Positions 1-8,427 of a stretch of DNA of 46,944 nt are shown here, piece by piece. A program made the translations under genes and the position numbers. The notes below the pieces were generated by a model. It did no database searches and had not been told where the DNA came from. It saw nothing but the letters and a program-made list of their open reading frames with translations. Source of the DNA: Planctomycetota bacterium (GTDB taxonomy: Bacteria > Planctomycetota > UBA1135 > GCA-002686595); the NCBI GenBank assembly GCA_016220085.1, contig JACRIN010000017.1:1-46944 (forward strand), read 5' to 3'. Each line of letters starts with the position of its first letter. The first letter of the stretch is position 1.

Positions 1-115
1 GAGCGTCGGGGAGAGCGTCGCGTGAGCGTCGGGGAGATCGTCGCGTGAGCGTCGGGGAGATCGTCGCGTGAGCGTCGGGGAGATCGTCGCGTGAGCGCCG
101 GGGAGATGAACGCGT
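1..115. repeat. 23-bp tandem repeat, five copies
   Basis: Five head-to-tail copies of a 23-bp unit begin at 1, 24, 47, 70 and 93. The three middle copies are identical; the first and last differ at a few bases. Each unit carries a purine-rich GGGGAG followed eight bases later by GTGA, which is at once a possible GTG start and a TGA stop. The fifth copy provides the ribosome-binding context and the GTG start of the FG-GAP gene at 114. An upstream gene may end at the TGA at 23-25, but too little of it is in the window to call it. Confidence 0.9.
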
Positions 116-1697
116 GAGCGTCGCGGCCTGGCTGCTCGCCTGCCAGGTGGGCGCGGCCCCCGGACCGGTGCAGACGTCGACGGTGCCGCTGCCCGCGGGC
201 CTGCGCGCGAGCGCGGCGACGTGGGGCGATGTCGATGGTGACGGCGTCGTCGACCTCGTGCTCGCCCGGTTCGATCCGAAGCGCCGCTTCGCGCGCTCGA
301 TCGCGGTGCATCTCGGCCGCGGCGCGCGCGCGGCGACGTCGGCGAAGCCCGACCTCGAGTTCGATGCGACCGCTGACACCAGCGCGTTCGCGGTCGGCGA
401 CGTGCACGCCGATCCGGGCGAGGAGATCGTGCTCTTCTCCGCCGGCGGCGCGTACTGCTGGCGACCGAAGGCGAGCGAGGACCAGCGCTTCGTGCGGCTC
501 TTCGCCGCGGACTTCCTCTGGCAACTCGCCGATCCCGAGCGCATCCATCCGTGGAGCGAGGGCCTGCGCGACCTCGACGGCGATCGCAAGCTCGACGTGA
601 TCGTGCCCGAACCCGGCGGTTGGCGCCTGGTGTTCCAGCGGCGCGGCGCGGACGGCGCGGCGAGCTTCGACGAGAGCGTCGTCCTCACGGCGCCGCCGGA
701 GCCGCTCGACGATCAGGCGTACATGTCGCTCGAGAACGGCTCGCCCGAGTTCCGCGGCAGCCGCCGCGCGGACACGCTGCGCGTCAGCTTCAGCCTCGAT
801 TCGCAGAGCCCCGACGAACTCGACTTCTACGATCCGCTGCTCGACGTCGTCGAGCGCGTGCCCTCGCCGCACTTCTTCGACTTCGACGGCGACGGCGACC
901 TCGACCTCGTCGCGCAGACGACGCGGCGGCTGTGGACGTACCCGCAGACGGGCCGCGGCAATTTCGTCGCCGCGGCGACGCTGAGTTCTCCGCTGCCGGT
1001 GCTCGCCGATCGCGACCGCAGGCTCGACGCGTCGTACGCGGCGCGCGCGATCGACCTCGACCTCGACGGACGCGTCGATTGCGCGATCTTCGCGGGCGAC
1101 AGGCGTTCGGAGGACGTGCGGACGCAGGCGCTGTTCTTCGTGCAAGGCCAGGGCCGCGGCGACGCGGCGCAGACCGCCGAATCGCCGGTGTTCGGCGCGC
1201 GCGGCGTGCCGTCGCAGTTGCTGGTGATCGCCGGTTTCGTCGCGGCGGCGAGCTTCGAGCGCGTCGACGCCGATCCGTACCCCGACTTGGTCGTCCGTTG
1301 CGTGCGGCCGGACCTGATCGATCAGTTGCGCAGCATCTCGTCCGAGACGCTCGACGCCGACCTCTACGTCTACCTCAACAAGAAGGGTGTGCTGTCGAAG
1401 CGGCCCGACGTGTCGTGGCGCTTCCCGGTGCGCTTGCGCGGTTTCGATCCCAACGCGCGCTTCGTCGGCGACCAGAACGGCGACGGCTGGTCGGAGCTCT
1501 TCGTGCGCGCCGAGCCCGAGCACGTGCGGCTCTTCGCGCTGCGCGTCGGCCGCGAGGGCGCGAGCGTGTTCGAGAAGCCGCTCTGGGAGCAGACGATCGA
1601 CCCCGAAGCCGACATCGACTTCCCCGAGCGCGACGGCGGACCGCACGGCGTGCTCGTGCGCGAGCGGAGCCAGGTGCTCGAGGTGCGGTGGCGATGA
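114..1697 (+). CDS. secreted FG-GAP/VCBS repeat protein
   Basis: This 527-residue protein is built from FG-GAP/VCBS propeller repeats with calcium-binding loops such as DVDGDGVVDL (near residue 39), DLDGDRKLDVIV, DFDGDGDLDLV and DQNGDGWSELFV. Proteins of this kind are exported and fold as beta-propellers that bind ligands or surfaces. The N-terminus is short and apolar and includes LLAC, which could be a lipobox, but it lacks the usual basic residues. GTG at 114 is the only start after the in-frame stop at 69-71, and GGGGAG precedes it. The stop overlaps the ATG of the next gene by 4 bp, so the two FG-GAP genes are probably translated together. The ligand is unknown. Confidence 0.85.
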   Translation: MSVAAWLLACQVGAAPGPVQTSTVPLPAGLRASAATWGDVDGDGVVDLVLARFDPKRRFARSIAVHLGRGARAATSAKPDLEFDATADTSAFAVGDVHADPGEEIVLFSAGGAYCWRPKASEDQRFVRLFAADFLWQLADPERIHPWSEGLRDLDGDRKLDVIVPEPGGWRLVFQRRGADGAASFDESVVLTAPPEPLDDQAYMSLENGSPEFRGSRRADTLRVSFSLDSQSPDELDFYDPLLDVVERVPSPHFFDFDGDGDLDLVAQTTRRLWTYPQTGRGNFVAAATLSSPLPVLADRDRRLDASYAARAIDLDLDGRVDCAIFAGDRRSEDVRTQALFFVQGQGRGDAAQTAESPVFGARGVPSQLLVIAGFVAAASFERVDADPYPDLVVRCVRPDLIDQLRSISSETLDADLYVYLNKKGVLSKRPDVSWRFPVRLRGFDPNARFVGDQNGDGWSELFVRAEPEHVRLFALRVGREGASVFEKPLWEQTIDPEADIDFPERDGGPHGVLVRERSQVLEVRWR

Positions 1698-3424
1698 TCG
1701 CGGCGCTCGTGCTCGCGCAGCTCGTGCTCGCGCCGCGCTTGCTCGCGCCTGCGCAAGCTCGAGCTCAAGCGCAAGCGCCGGGCGCCGCATTGGAGCTCGT
1801 GCGCACGCTCGAGCCCGCGCTCGACGTCGCGGAGTACGCGTTCGTCGATCTCGACGGCGACCGCGAGCGCGAGTGGGTGCTGATCGGCACGAACGGCGAG
1901 CTCGTGGTGCACGCGAGCGTCCACGGCGAGGCGTCGCCGCTCGGCGCCGCGCCGAAGCCCGGGACCAAGCTCGCCGATCCGGCGCACACGTTGGTGACGT
2001 TCGCGAACCTCGACGGCGAGGGCGGGGAGGAGCTCGTCGTGCTGTCGCCGGACGGCGCGCTCGCGTACGCGTTCGACGCCGAGCGCGGGCTCGCGCCGGT
2101 CGAGCGGCTGACGCGGCGCGCTCGTTTCGTGCTGCGCGTCGGCAAGCCGACGCTCGCGGACTTCGCGCGCGACGTCAACGCGGATGGACGGCCCGATCTC
2201 GTGTTGCCGGCCGGCGAGAAGCTCGAAGTCTGGATCCAAGGCGGCGCGAAGGCGGTCGAGAACGGCGCGCCCGCGCGCTACGCGGCGTTCAAGCGCACCG
2301 CGGTGGTCGCCACGCAGGTCTCGCGCTGGGGCGCGCGCTCGACCAACGAGCTCTCCGACGTGCTCGAGAGCTCCTTCTCGATCCCGAATCTCTCCGTGCG
2401 CGACGTCAACGGCGACCAGCGACCCGATCTCTACGTCGTCGACGGTTCGCTGCGCGCGTGGCACTTGCAGCGCGAGGACGGCTCGTTCGGCGAGACGCCG
2501 GATGCGAGCGTCGACGTCTCGCTGTTCCGCGACACGATCGCGGAAGCGAAGGTTCGGCCCGGGCACACGCTCGCGATCAGCGACGACCCCGATCTCGATT
2601 CGCGCGACCTCGACGGCGACGGCATCCCCGACTACGTGATCGCGCACCGCCGCAAGGTCTGGGTGTTCGCGGCTTCGACGAAGGGCCCGCAGTTCAGCCA
2701 GCCTTCGACGATCTTGAAGACCGCCGACGACATCACGGCGCTGCAGCTCGTCGATCTCGACGACGATCAACGGCCCGATCTCCTGCTGGTCAAGGTGCAG
2801 GTCCCGACCGTCGCCGAGCTCGTGCGCGGCGTGTTCGGCGAGTGGGAGGTCACGATCGGCGCGAGCGGCTACGAGAACGTCGATGGGCGTTCGTTTTCGA
2901 ACACGCCGAAGTGGAGGAACGAGCTCGCGGTGCGCTTGCCGGCGATCTTGAAGCTCTTCAAGAACCCCGAGCAGTTCATCCAGCGCTTCGAGGAGACCGC
3001 GCGACGTTTCCGCGGCGGCACGATCGGCGATTTCGACGGCGACGGGCGCGCGGACGTCGCGTTGGTCAGCTCCGATCGCGCCGCGCTCGAGCTCTGGCGC
3101 GGCCGCGAGGTGCCCGAGGGTCCGTTGAAGGGCTCCGCGCTCGATCGCGGCATCGCGCGCGTGCTGTTCGAGGATCCGAACACCACGTGGGATCTCGAGC
3201 GGATCGCCGGCGCGTTCGCCGGGCTCGCGGAGCGGCGCGCGAAGGAACTGACCGGCTCGCGTCCGCGCGAAGCGGCGCGCACGCTGCGTTCGCGCGAGGA
3301 GTTCAAGCTCGTCGCGCTGCGCAACGTCGATCTCGACGGCGACGGCAAGGACGAGATCCTCGCCGTCTACCGCACTCGGGCGTCGGCGGGCAGGCTCTCG
3401 ATCGACGTCTACCGAGCGCGCTGA
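1694..3424 (+). CDS. secreted FG-GAP/VCBS repeat protein
   Basis: The 576-residue product starts with a signal peptide (MIAALVLAQLVLAPRLLAP, then Ala/Gln-rich). At least seven Asp-rich FG-GAP loops follow, including VDLDGDREREW, DVNADGRPDLVL, DVNGDQRPDLYV, DLDGDGIPDYVI, DLDDDQRPDLLL, DFDGDGRADVAL and VDLDGDGKDEIL. It is most likely an exported beta-propeller. ATG 1694 overlaps the preceding stop (ATGA), which fixes the start and indicates translational coupling. The 3' end overlaps the end of the opposite-strand gene at 3409 by 16 bp. It appears to be a diverged paralogue of the gene upstream. No enzymatic domain is visible. Confidence 0.87.
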   Translation: MIAALVLAQLVLAPRLLAPAQARAQAQAPGAALELVRTLEPALDVAEYAFVDLDGDREREWVLIGTNGELVVHASVHGEASPLGAAPKPGTKLADPAHTLVTFANLDGEGGEELVVLSPDGALAYAFDAERGLAPVERLTRRARFVLRVGKPTLADFARDVNADGRPDLVLPAGEKLEVWIQGGAKAVENGAPARYAAFKRTAVVATQVSRWGARSTNELSDVLESSFSIPNLSVRDVNGDQRPDLYVVDGSLRAWHLQREDGSFGETPDASVDVSLFRDTIAEAKVRPGHTLAISDDPDLDSRDLDGDGIPDYVIAHRRKVWVFAASTKGPQFSQPSTILKTADDITALQLVDLDDDQRPDLLLVKVQVPTVAELVRGVFGEWEVTIGASGYENVDGRSFSNTPKWRNELAVRLPAILKLFKNPEQFIQRFEETARRFRGGTIGDFDGDGRADVALVSSDRAALELWRGREVPEGPLKGSALDRGIARVLFEDPNTTWDLERIAGAFAGLAERRAKELTGSRPREAARTLRSREEFKLVALRNVDLDGDGKDEILAVYRTRASAGRLSIDVYRAR

Positions 3425-4812
3425 GCGAGGCCGAGCACGTAGACGCGTCCGCCGAGCGCGTGCCGCGAGCCGTGCTCCGGCGCGCCGACCGCGAGCGCGG
3501 GCCCGGAGCACGTCGCGACGCCGGCGAGCGCGGCGCCGAAGCGGGCGAACGGCCGCTCGCCGCGCAGCGTGAAGAGCGTCGCTCCGGTGCGGCCCGAGAC
3601 GATCCGCACCTCGCCCGCGCCGCGGCCGGAGTGCGGCGCGCCGATCGCGAGCTCGCGCGCGCCGTCGCCGTCGAGGTCCGCGACCGCCGCGAGCGCGGCG
3701 CCGAACTGCGCGCCCGGCGCGTCGCCGTCGAGCGTCCAACGCACGCGCCCGTCGGCGATCGAGATCATCTGGACTTGGCCGGCGCCCGGGAGCTTGGTCG
3801 ACGCGAGGTACGCGCCGATCGCGAGCTCGCCGCCGGCTCCGGTGCTCGATGAAGTGCCCGGTCTTGCGCCCGGTCTTGCGCCCGGTCTTGCGCCCGGTGT
3901 TGCGCTCGGTGCGGTGCTCGGGCGGACGCCGGGCGCGTCGAGATTCCCGAAGCTCGACGCGGAGATCCCACCGACGCTCGTCACGTCGATGTCGCCGACG
4001 CTCGCGAGCGCGGTGCCGAACGCGTCGCCGGGTTCCTTGCCGCCGTAGCGGCCGATCAGCAAGCCGTCGATGCCGGAGTAGACGCGCACGAAGCCGGGCC
4101 GCGGGCCGAGCACCTGCAGCGCCGCGATCGCGACATCGCCGTGGCCGTCGCGATCGACGTCGCCGAGGCCCGCGACGACGCTTCCGAAGCGATCCTCGCC
4201 CGACTCGCCGCCCCAGAGCCGCAGGATCTCGAACGTCTTGCCGGAGTAGATCGCCGCGCGACCGATCGCGTAGCCCTTGCGCGAGACGCCGGGCGCTCCG
4301 ACGAGGAGGTCGGGCGTGCCGTCGCGATCGACGTCGTCCGCGCCGTCGACCGCCGCGCCGAACTCGTCGGTCGGGGCTTCGCCGACGAACTCGCGCAGCA
4401 GCGCGCCGTCGCGGCCCGAGTAGAGCCGCACGAGCCCGGACGCGCCGCCGTTGGGCTCGGCGCCGGGCGCGCCGACGAGAAAATCGGGCGTGCCGTCGCC
4501 GTCGAGGTCGCCGACGCGCGCGACCACGAGGCCCGAAAGCTCGCCGACCGCGCGGCCGTCGACGCAGAGCAGCGGCGCGTCGTCCCGGGCGCGCACGACG
4601 AGCACGCGGCCGCGCGCGCGACCTGCGCCGAACGCACCGAGCGCGAGCTCATCGCAACCATCGCCGTCGACGTCGCCGAGGTTCGCGAGCGAAGTGCCGA
4701 GGAAGCCGCCGGGCTCGATCGACTCGAAGACGAAGCGATCGGCGGGCGACGCTATGCTCTGCGGAGCGAGCGCGGGGAGCCAGGAGAGCGCGAGAGCGAG
4801 CGACGGCGACAT
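3409..4812 (-). CDS. integrin-alpha-like FG-GAP propeller protein, exported
   Basis: The 467-residue protein begins with a signal peptide (MSPSLALALSWLPALAP). It then shows regularly spaced integrin-alpha-type FG-GAP blades: NLGDVDGDGCDELALGA, VGDLDGDGTPDFLVGAPGA, DDVDRDGTPDLLVGAPG, GLGDVDRDGHGDVAIAA and AVADLDGDGARELAIGAPH, each followed by a strand like GLVRLYSGRDG. About seven blades are expected. Between two blades lies a low-complexity Pro-Gly-Ala-Arg insert encoded by a 12-bp tandem repeat. The gene converges on and overlaps the FG-GAP gene on the other strand, and it diverges from the HD-domain gene at 4868. Such proteins are usually surface or secreted; the partner is unknown. Confidence 0.87.
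   Translation of the reverse strand: MSPSLALALSWLPALAPQSIASPADRFVFESIEPGGFLGTSLANLGDVDGDGCDELALGAFGAGRARGRVLVVRARDDAPLLCVDGRAVGELSGLVVARVGDLDGDGTPDFLVGAPGAEPNGGASGLVRLYSGRDGALLREFVGEAPTDEFGAAVDGADDVDRDGTPDLLVGAPGVSRKGYAIGRAAIYSGKTFEILRLWGGESGEDRFGSVVAGLGDVDRDGHGDVAIAALQVLGPRPGFVRVYSGIDGLLIGRYGGKEPGDAFGTALASVGDIDVTSVGGISASSFGNLDAPGVRPSTAPSATPGARPGARPGARPGTSSSTGAGGELAIGAYLASTKLPGAGQVQMISIADGRVRWTLDGDAPGAQFGAALAAVADLDGDGARELAIGAPHSGRGAGEVRIVSGRTGATLFTLRGERPFARFGAALAGVATCSGPALAVGAPEHGSRHALGGRVYVLGLAQRAR
3854..3913. repeat. 12-bp tandem repeat inside FG-GAP gene
   Basis: Five consecutive 12-bp units begin at 3854, 3866, 3878, 3890 and 3902; the later ones are diverged. They lie in frame in the minus-strand FG-GAP gene and encode Ala-Arg-Pro-Gly units in a loop between propeller blades. 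The 12-bp period preserves the reading frame. Confidence 0.85.
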
Positions 4813-4867
4813 GCGCGGCGCCCCAAGCTAACGCAACTGGATCTCCCTCGAAAGGACGGGAACGAGA

Positions 4868-5437
4868 GTGACGCTCGATCGAGACGGCGCGTGGCGGCAT
4901 CTGTGCGACTGGACCGAGACCGAGGCGTTGCGCAAGCACGCTCGCGCGGTCGAGCTGGTGATGCGCGCCGCCGCGCTGCGCTACGGCGCCGGCGGGAGCG
5001 ACGTCGAGCGCTTCGGGCTCGCGGGGATGCTCCACGACGCCGACTACGAGAAGTGGCCCGACGAGCACCCGAAGCGGATCGTCGCGTGGCTCGAGGAGCG
5101 CGGCGAACGCGAACTCGCGCACGCGATCGCGGCGCACTACACGCGTTGGGGCGTCGCCTACGAGACCTCGCTCGACAAGGCGTTGCTCGCTTGCGATGAG
5201 CTGACCGGCTTCGTCGGGGCGTGCGCGCGCGTGCGGCCGGACGGGCTCGCGTCGCTCGGCGCCGAAAGCGTGTTGAAGAAGTTCAAGGACAAGGGTTTCG
5301 CCGCCAAGGTCGAGCGCAGCGAGGTGCTCGCGGGCGTCGAGCTGCTCGGCGTCGACCTCGCGGCGCACGTCGGGTTCGTGATCGAAGCGCTGCGGCCGCA
5401 CGCGGCCGAGCTCGGGCTCGCGGGGATGGGCGCATGA
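4868..5437 (+). CDS. predicted HD-superfamily hydrolase (COG2316 type)
   Basis: This 189-residue protein resembles the COG2316 family of predicted HD hydrolases throughout. It has an early metal-ligand His in LRKHARAVEL (H24), the HD pair in MLHDADYEKWPDEHP (H56, D57), AIAAHYTRWG, and the conserved ACDELTGFV and LLGVDLAAHVGFVIEAL blocks. HD proteins of this type are presumed metal-dependent phosphohydrolases; the substrate is unknown. GTG 4868 is used because the purine-rich AGGACGGGAACGAGA lies just upstream. The stop overlaps the ATG of the secreted beta-helix gene (ATGA). This is an odd pairing of a cytosolic hydrolase with an exported protein and probably reflects compact packing. Confidence 0.85.
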   Translation: MTLDRDGAWRHLCDWTETEALRKHARAVELVMRAAALRYGAGGSDVERFGLAGMLHDADYEKWPDEHPKRIVAWLEERGERELAHAIAAHYTRWGVAYETSLDKALLACDELTGFVGACARVRPDGLASLGAESVLKKFKDKGFAAKVERSEVLAGVELLGVDLAAHVGFVIEALRPHAAELGLAGMGA

Positions 5438-7608
5438 TGCTCGCGCTCTGCTGCGCGCTCGCGGGCGAGCTCCCGCTGGTCGTCGTCGATCGCGACGACT
5501 TCGTGATCGAGCGCAGTTGCCGCGTCGCGATCGCGGCGACGCCGCTCTGCGACGCGGCGGGTGACGGCGTCGTGCGCATCGTCGCCGAAGGCGTGACCGT
5601 CGACTTCGCCGGCGCGCGCCTGCACGGCGCCGCGAACGGCGCGGCGTTCGACGAGTACGACGGCATCGGCGTGCGCATCACGGCGAAGCACGTGACGTTG
5701 AAGCGCGCGGTGGTGTCCGGCTATCGGGGCGCGATCTGGGCGAGCGGCGCCGACGGGCTCGTGCTCGAGGACTGCGACGTCTCGGGGAACCGTCGCCAGC
5801 GTCTTCGTTCGACCGAGCAGGCCGAGGACGGCGGCGATTGGCTCTGGCCGCACGAGAACGACGCGAACCAGTGGCTCGTGAACTACGGCGCTGGGATCTA
5901 CGTCGAGGGTGCGCGCGACGTCACCGTGCGCGGCTGTCGCGCGCGACGCGGGCAGAACGGGCTCTTGCTGCGGCGCGTCGACGACTCGCGGGTGATCGAG
6001 AACGACTTCTCGTTCCTCTCGGGCTGGGGGCTCGGGCTGTTTCGCTGCGAGCGCAACGTCGTGCAGCACAACGCGCTCGACTTCTGCGTGCGCGGCTACT
6101 CGCACGGCGTCTACTCGCGCGGCCAGGACTCCGCCGGGATCCTGTTCTTCGAGCAGAACCGCGACAACCTGATCGCGATGAACAGCGCGACGCACTCCGG
6201 CGACGGCTTCTTCGGTTTCGCGGGCAAGGCGGCGCTCGAAGGCGCGGAGGTCGGCGCGGGCGTCGGCTGCACCGGCAACGTGCTGTGGCGGAACGACTTC
6301 TCGTGGGCGCCGGCGATCGGCATCGAGATGACGTTCTCCTTCGACAACGAGTACGTCGGCAATGCGCTGGTTGGATCGAACTACGGGATCTGGGGCGGCT
6401 ACTCCAGTCGCACGCGCGTCGTCGCCAACGAGATCGCGGGGAACATGCTCGCCGGCATCGCGGTCGAGCACGGCTCGGACTGGACGATCGAGCGCAACGC
6501 GTTCCGCGCGAACCGCCGCGGCGTCGAGCTCTGGTGGGACGAGGACGCGGACCTGCTCGCCAAGCCGTGGGCAAAGGTCAACCCGACCGCGTCGCGCGGC
6601 CATCGCATCGTCGACTGCACGTTCGAGCGCGATCAGGTCGGCGTCGAGCTCCGCGGCGGGACCCGCGACGTCGTGCTCGAGAACGCGAGCTTCATCGACG
6701 TCGTGGCGCCGCAGGTGCTCGGTCCGGACTGCGAGCTCTCGACCGTCGGGCGTTTCGTGTCGCCGGCGGTCGCTCCGAACCCGGGCGACGACGTCGCCGA
6801 CCTCTCCGAGCACGGCAAGCGCCTCGTCGCGAAGCTCGTGGCTGCGCGCACGGCGCCGGTCGGCGCGCGCAAGGCGCTCGACGGACGCGACAAGATCCTG
6901 ATGACCGAGTGGGGGCCGTACGACTGGGAATCGCCGCGGCTGCAGCGCCTCGCCGATCGCGGCGCGGCGCACGCGTATCGCGTGCTCGGCTCGACCGATG
7001 CGTTGACGCCGACGCTCGAGGGCGAGGTGCGGCTCGGCGAGCGCTCGGGCGACGCCTCCGTGTTCGTCGTCGAGCCCGCGCGGGCCGGCGGCATCGCGCC
7101 GTACCGCGCGACCGTCGAGAGCTCGGCCGGGGTGCTCGAGGCGAGCGGCGTGTTGGTCGACGCGGTGTGGAGCGTGCGCGTGTTCCCGTGGACCGTCGAT
7201 CCGCGCGAGGATCTCGAAGGCTGGCGAGCGCAAGCCTCCGCGGCGGTCGCGTTCGAGCTCGGCGCGCTCGCGCTCCCCTACCAAGGTGGCGGCGCGAGCG
7301 ACGTCGCGGGTGTGCCCGACGCGGTTCGAGCGGCGCGGCTTCCGAGCGATCGCTTCGGCACGCTCGCCGCCACCGAGCTCGAGATCCCGGCGGGCAAGTG
7401 GCGCCTGCGCGTCGTGTCCGACGACGGCGTGCGCGTGCGGCTCGACGACGCGGTCGCGATCGAGCGTTGGAATTGGCACGCGCCGACGGTCGACACACAC
7501 GACTTCGAGCTCGCCGCGCCGCGCCGCGTGCGCGTCGAGGTCGAGCACTTCGAGCTCGACGGCTGGGCGCTGCTCTCGCTCGCGTTCGAAGCGCGCGGAG
7601 CGGACTAG
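5434..7608 (+). CDS. exported right-handed beta-helix protein with C-terminal PA14-like domain
   Basis: The 724-residue product starts with a short hydrophobic leader (MMLALCCALAGELPLVVV). A right-handed parallel beta-helix of the NosD/pectate-lyase type follows (about residues 45-450), with repeated short strands such as GIYVEGARDVTVRGCRA, NGLLLRRVDDSRVIENDF and GIAVEHGSDWTIERNAF. Residues about 580-720 look like a PA14 carbohydrate-binding domain: IPAGKWRLRVVSDDGVRVR, then RVRVEVEHFELDGWALL. The combination suggests an extracellular glycan-binding or glycan-modifying protein. No lyase catalytic residues can be assigned by eye. Start ATG 5434 overlaps the stop of the HD gene; ATG 5437 is an alternative. 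Confidence 0.85.
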   Translation: MMLALCCALAGELPLVVVDRDDFVIERSCRVAIAATPLCDAAGDGVVRIVAEGVTVDFAGARLHGAANGAAFDEYDGIGVRITAKHVTLKRAVVSGYRGAIWASGADGLVLEDCDVSGNRRQRLRSTEQAEDGGDWLWPHENDANQWLVNYGAGIYVEGARDVTVRGCRARRGQNGLLLRRVDDSRVIENDFSFLSGWGLGLFRCERNVVQHNALDFCVRGYSHGVYSRGQDSAGILFFEQNRDNLIAMNSATHSGDGFFGFAGKAALEGAEVGAGVGCTGNVLWRNDFSWAPAIGIEMTFSFDNEYVGNALVGSNYGIWGGYSSRTRVVANEIAGNMLAGIAVEHGSDWTIERNAFRANRRGVELWWDEDADLLAKPWAKVNPTASRGHRIVDCTFERDQVGVELRGGTRDVVLENASFIDVVAPQVLGPDCELSTVGRFVSPAVAPNPGDDVADLSEHGKRLVAKLVAARTAPVGARKALDGRDKILMTEWGPYDWESPRLQRLADRGAAHAYRVLGSTDALTPTLEGEVRLGERSGDASVFVVEPARAGGIAPYRATVESSAGVLEASGVLVDAVWSVRVFPWTVDPREDLEGWRAQASAAVAFELGALALPYQGGGASDVAGVPDAVRAARLPSDRFGTLAATELEIPAGKWRLRVVSDDGVRVRLDDAVAIERWNWHAPTVDTHDFELAAPRRVRVEVEHFELDGWALLSLAFEARGAD

Positions 7609-7628
7609 GCGACTGATTCGGCGCGCGG

Positions 7629-8255
7629 CTAGGCGCCCGGGAATCGCCGGAAGTTCGTCAGCCAGTCGCCCCGACCGCCGACGGTGTCCGCGACGCCGAG
7701 ATCGTCCTCCGCGCACAGCGCGTACGCCTTGCCTTCGAGCCCGTATTCGTGGCGCCTCCCGCTCGCGAATTCGAGCGTGAGGAAGTAGCTGGTGCGCGTC
7801 GGCTCGCCGCCGGTCTGTTCCGTGCGCTTGCCGACGATCGCGGCGCACCGGCGCTTCGGCGGCGTTTCCCTTCGTTCGCGCCTCCGCTTGCGCGACCGAG
7901 CGAACGCGATCACGAGGACGACTCCGAGGCAGATCGGCAGCACGGGGACCCCGTGGTCGCCGCGCGACGCGGAGCCCGAGAGCACGATGCCGAGCAGGGC
8001 GAGCACGCCGACGCCGAGGAGCAGACCGCGGACGGGGAGCCCTGACTCGTCGGGCCTCGGCACCGGTCTTTCGAGGTACGCGCGGACCTCGGGCTGTGCC
8101 TCGAGCCACGCGAGCCGTTCGCGCGTCGTCACGGGCGCGGGCGGCGGGGCGAGCGCGCGCCCGGCGAACGTCGCGCCGCAGTAGGAACAGGTCGCTGCGT
8201 TCGAGTCCGCGCGCAGCGCGGAGCAGTGCGGGCACTTCAGGACTTCGTTGGACAT
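7629..8255 (-). CDS. zinc-ribbon membrane protein, paralogue 1
   Basis: The 208-residue protein has an N-terminal zinc ribbon (CPHC at residues 8-11, CSYCGATFAG further on). A Pro-rich linker, two hydrophobic segments (LLLGVGVLALLGIVLSG and VPVLPICLGVVLVIAFA), a basic stretch and a C-terminal soluble domain follow (AIVGKRTEQ, TSYFLTLEFASGRRHEYGL). The last part resembles the small beta domain of DUF2500-type proteins (moderate confidence). It is a close paralogue of the next gene on this strand: same domain order and the same VGKRTE and PTRTxYFLTLE blocks. The function is unknown. The gene converges on the beta-helix gene with only about 20 bp between them. Confidence 0.8.
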   Translation of the reverse strand: MSNEVLKCPHCSALRADSNAATCSYCGATFAGRALAPPPAPVTTRERLAWLEAQPEVRAYLERPVPRPDESGLPVRGLLLGVGVLALLGIVLSGSASRGDHGVPVLPICLGVVLVIAFARSRKRRRERRETPPKRRCAAIVGKRTEQTGGEPTRTSYFLTLEFASGRRHEYGLEGKAYALCAEDDLGVADTVGGRGDWLTNFRRFPGA

Positions 8256-8427
8256 GCGCCAGCCGCGGAAACGTTAGCAGACCCGACGAGGAACGCGCGA
8301 CCTACGCGACGCGGCGCGGCTCCATTCGGTTCGAGCTGTGCCGAGCTGTGCCCAGCGCTGCCGAGGGCGGGCGAGCCCACCTCTCGCGGGATTGGGCTGG
8401 TTCAACCGAGCGCTCCGCGCCGCGGTG

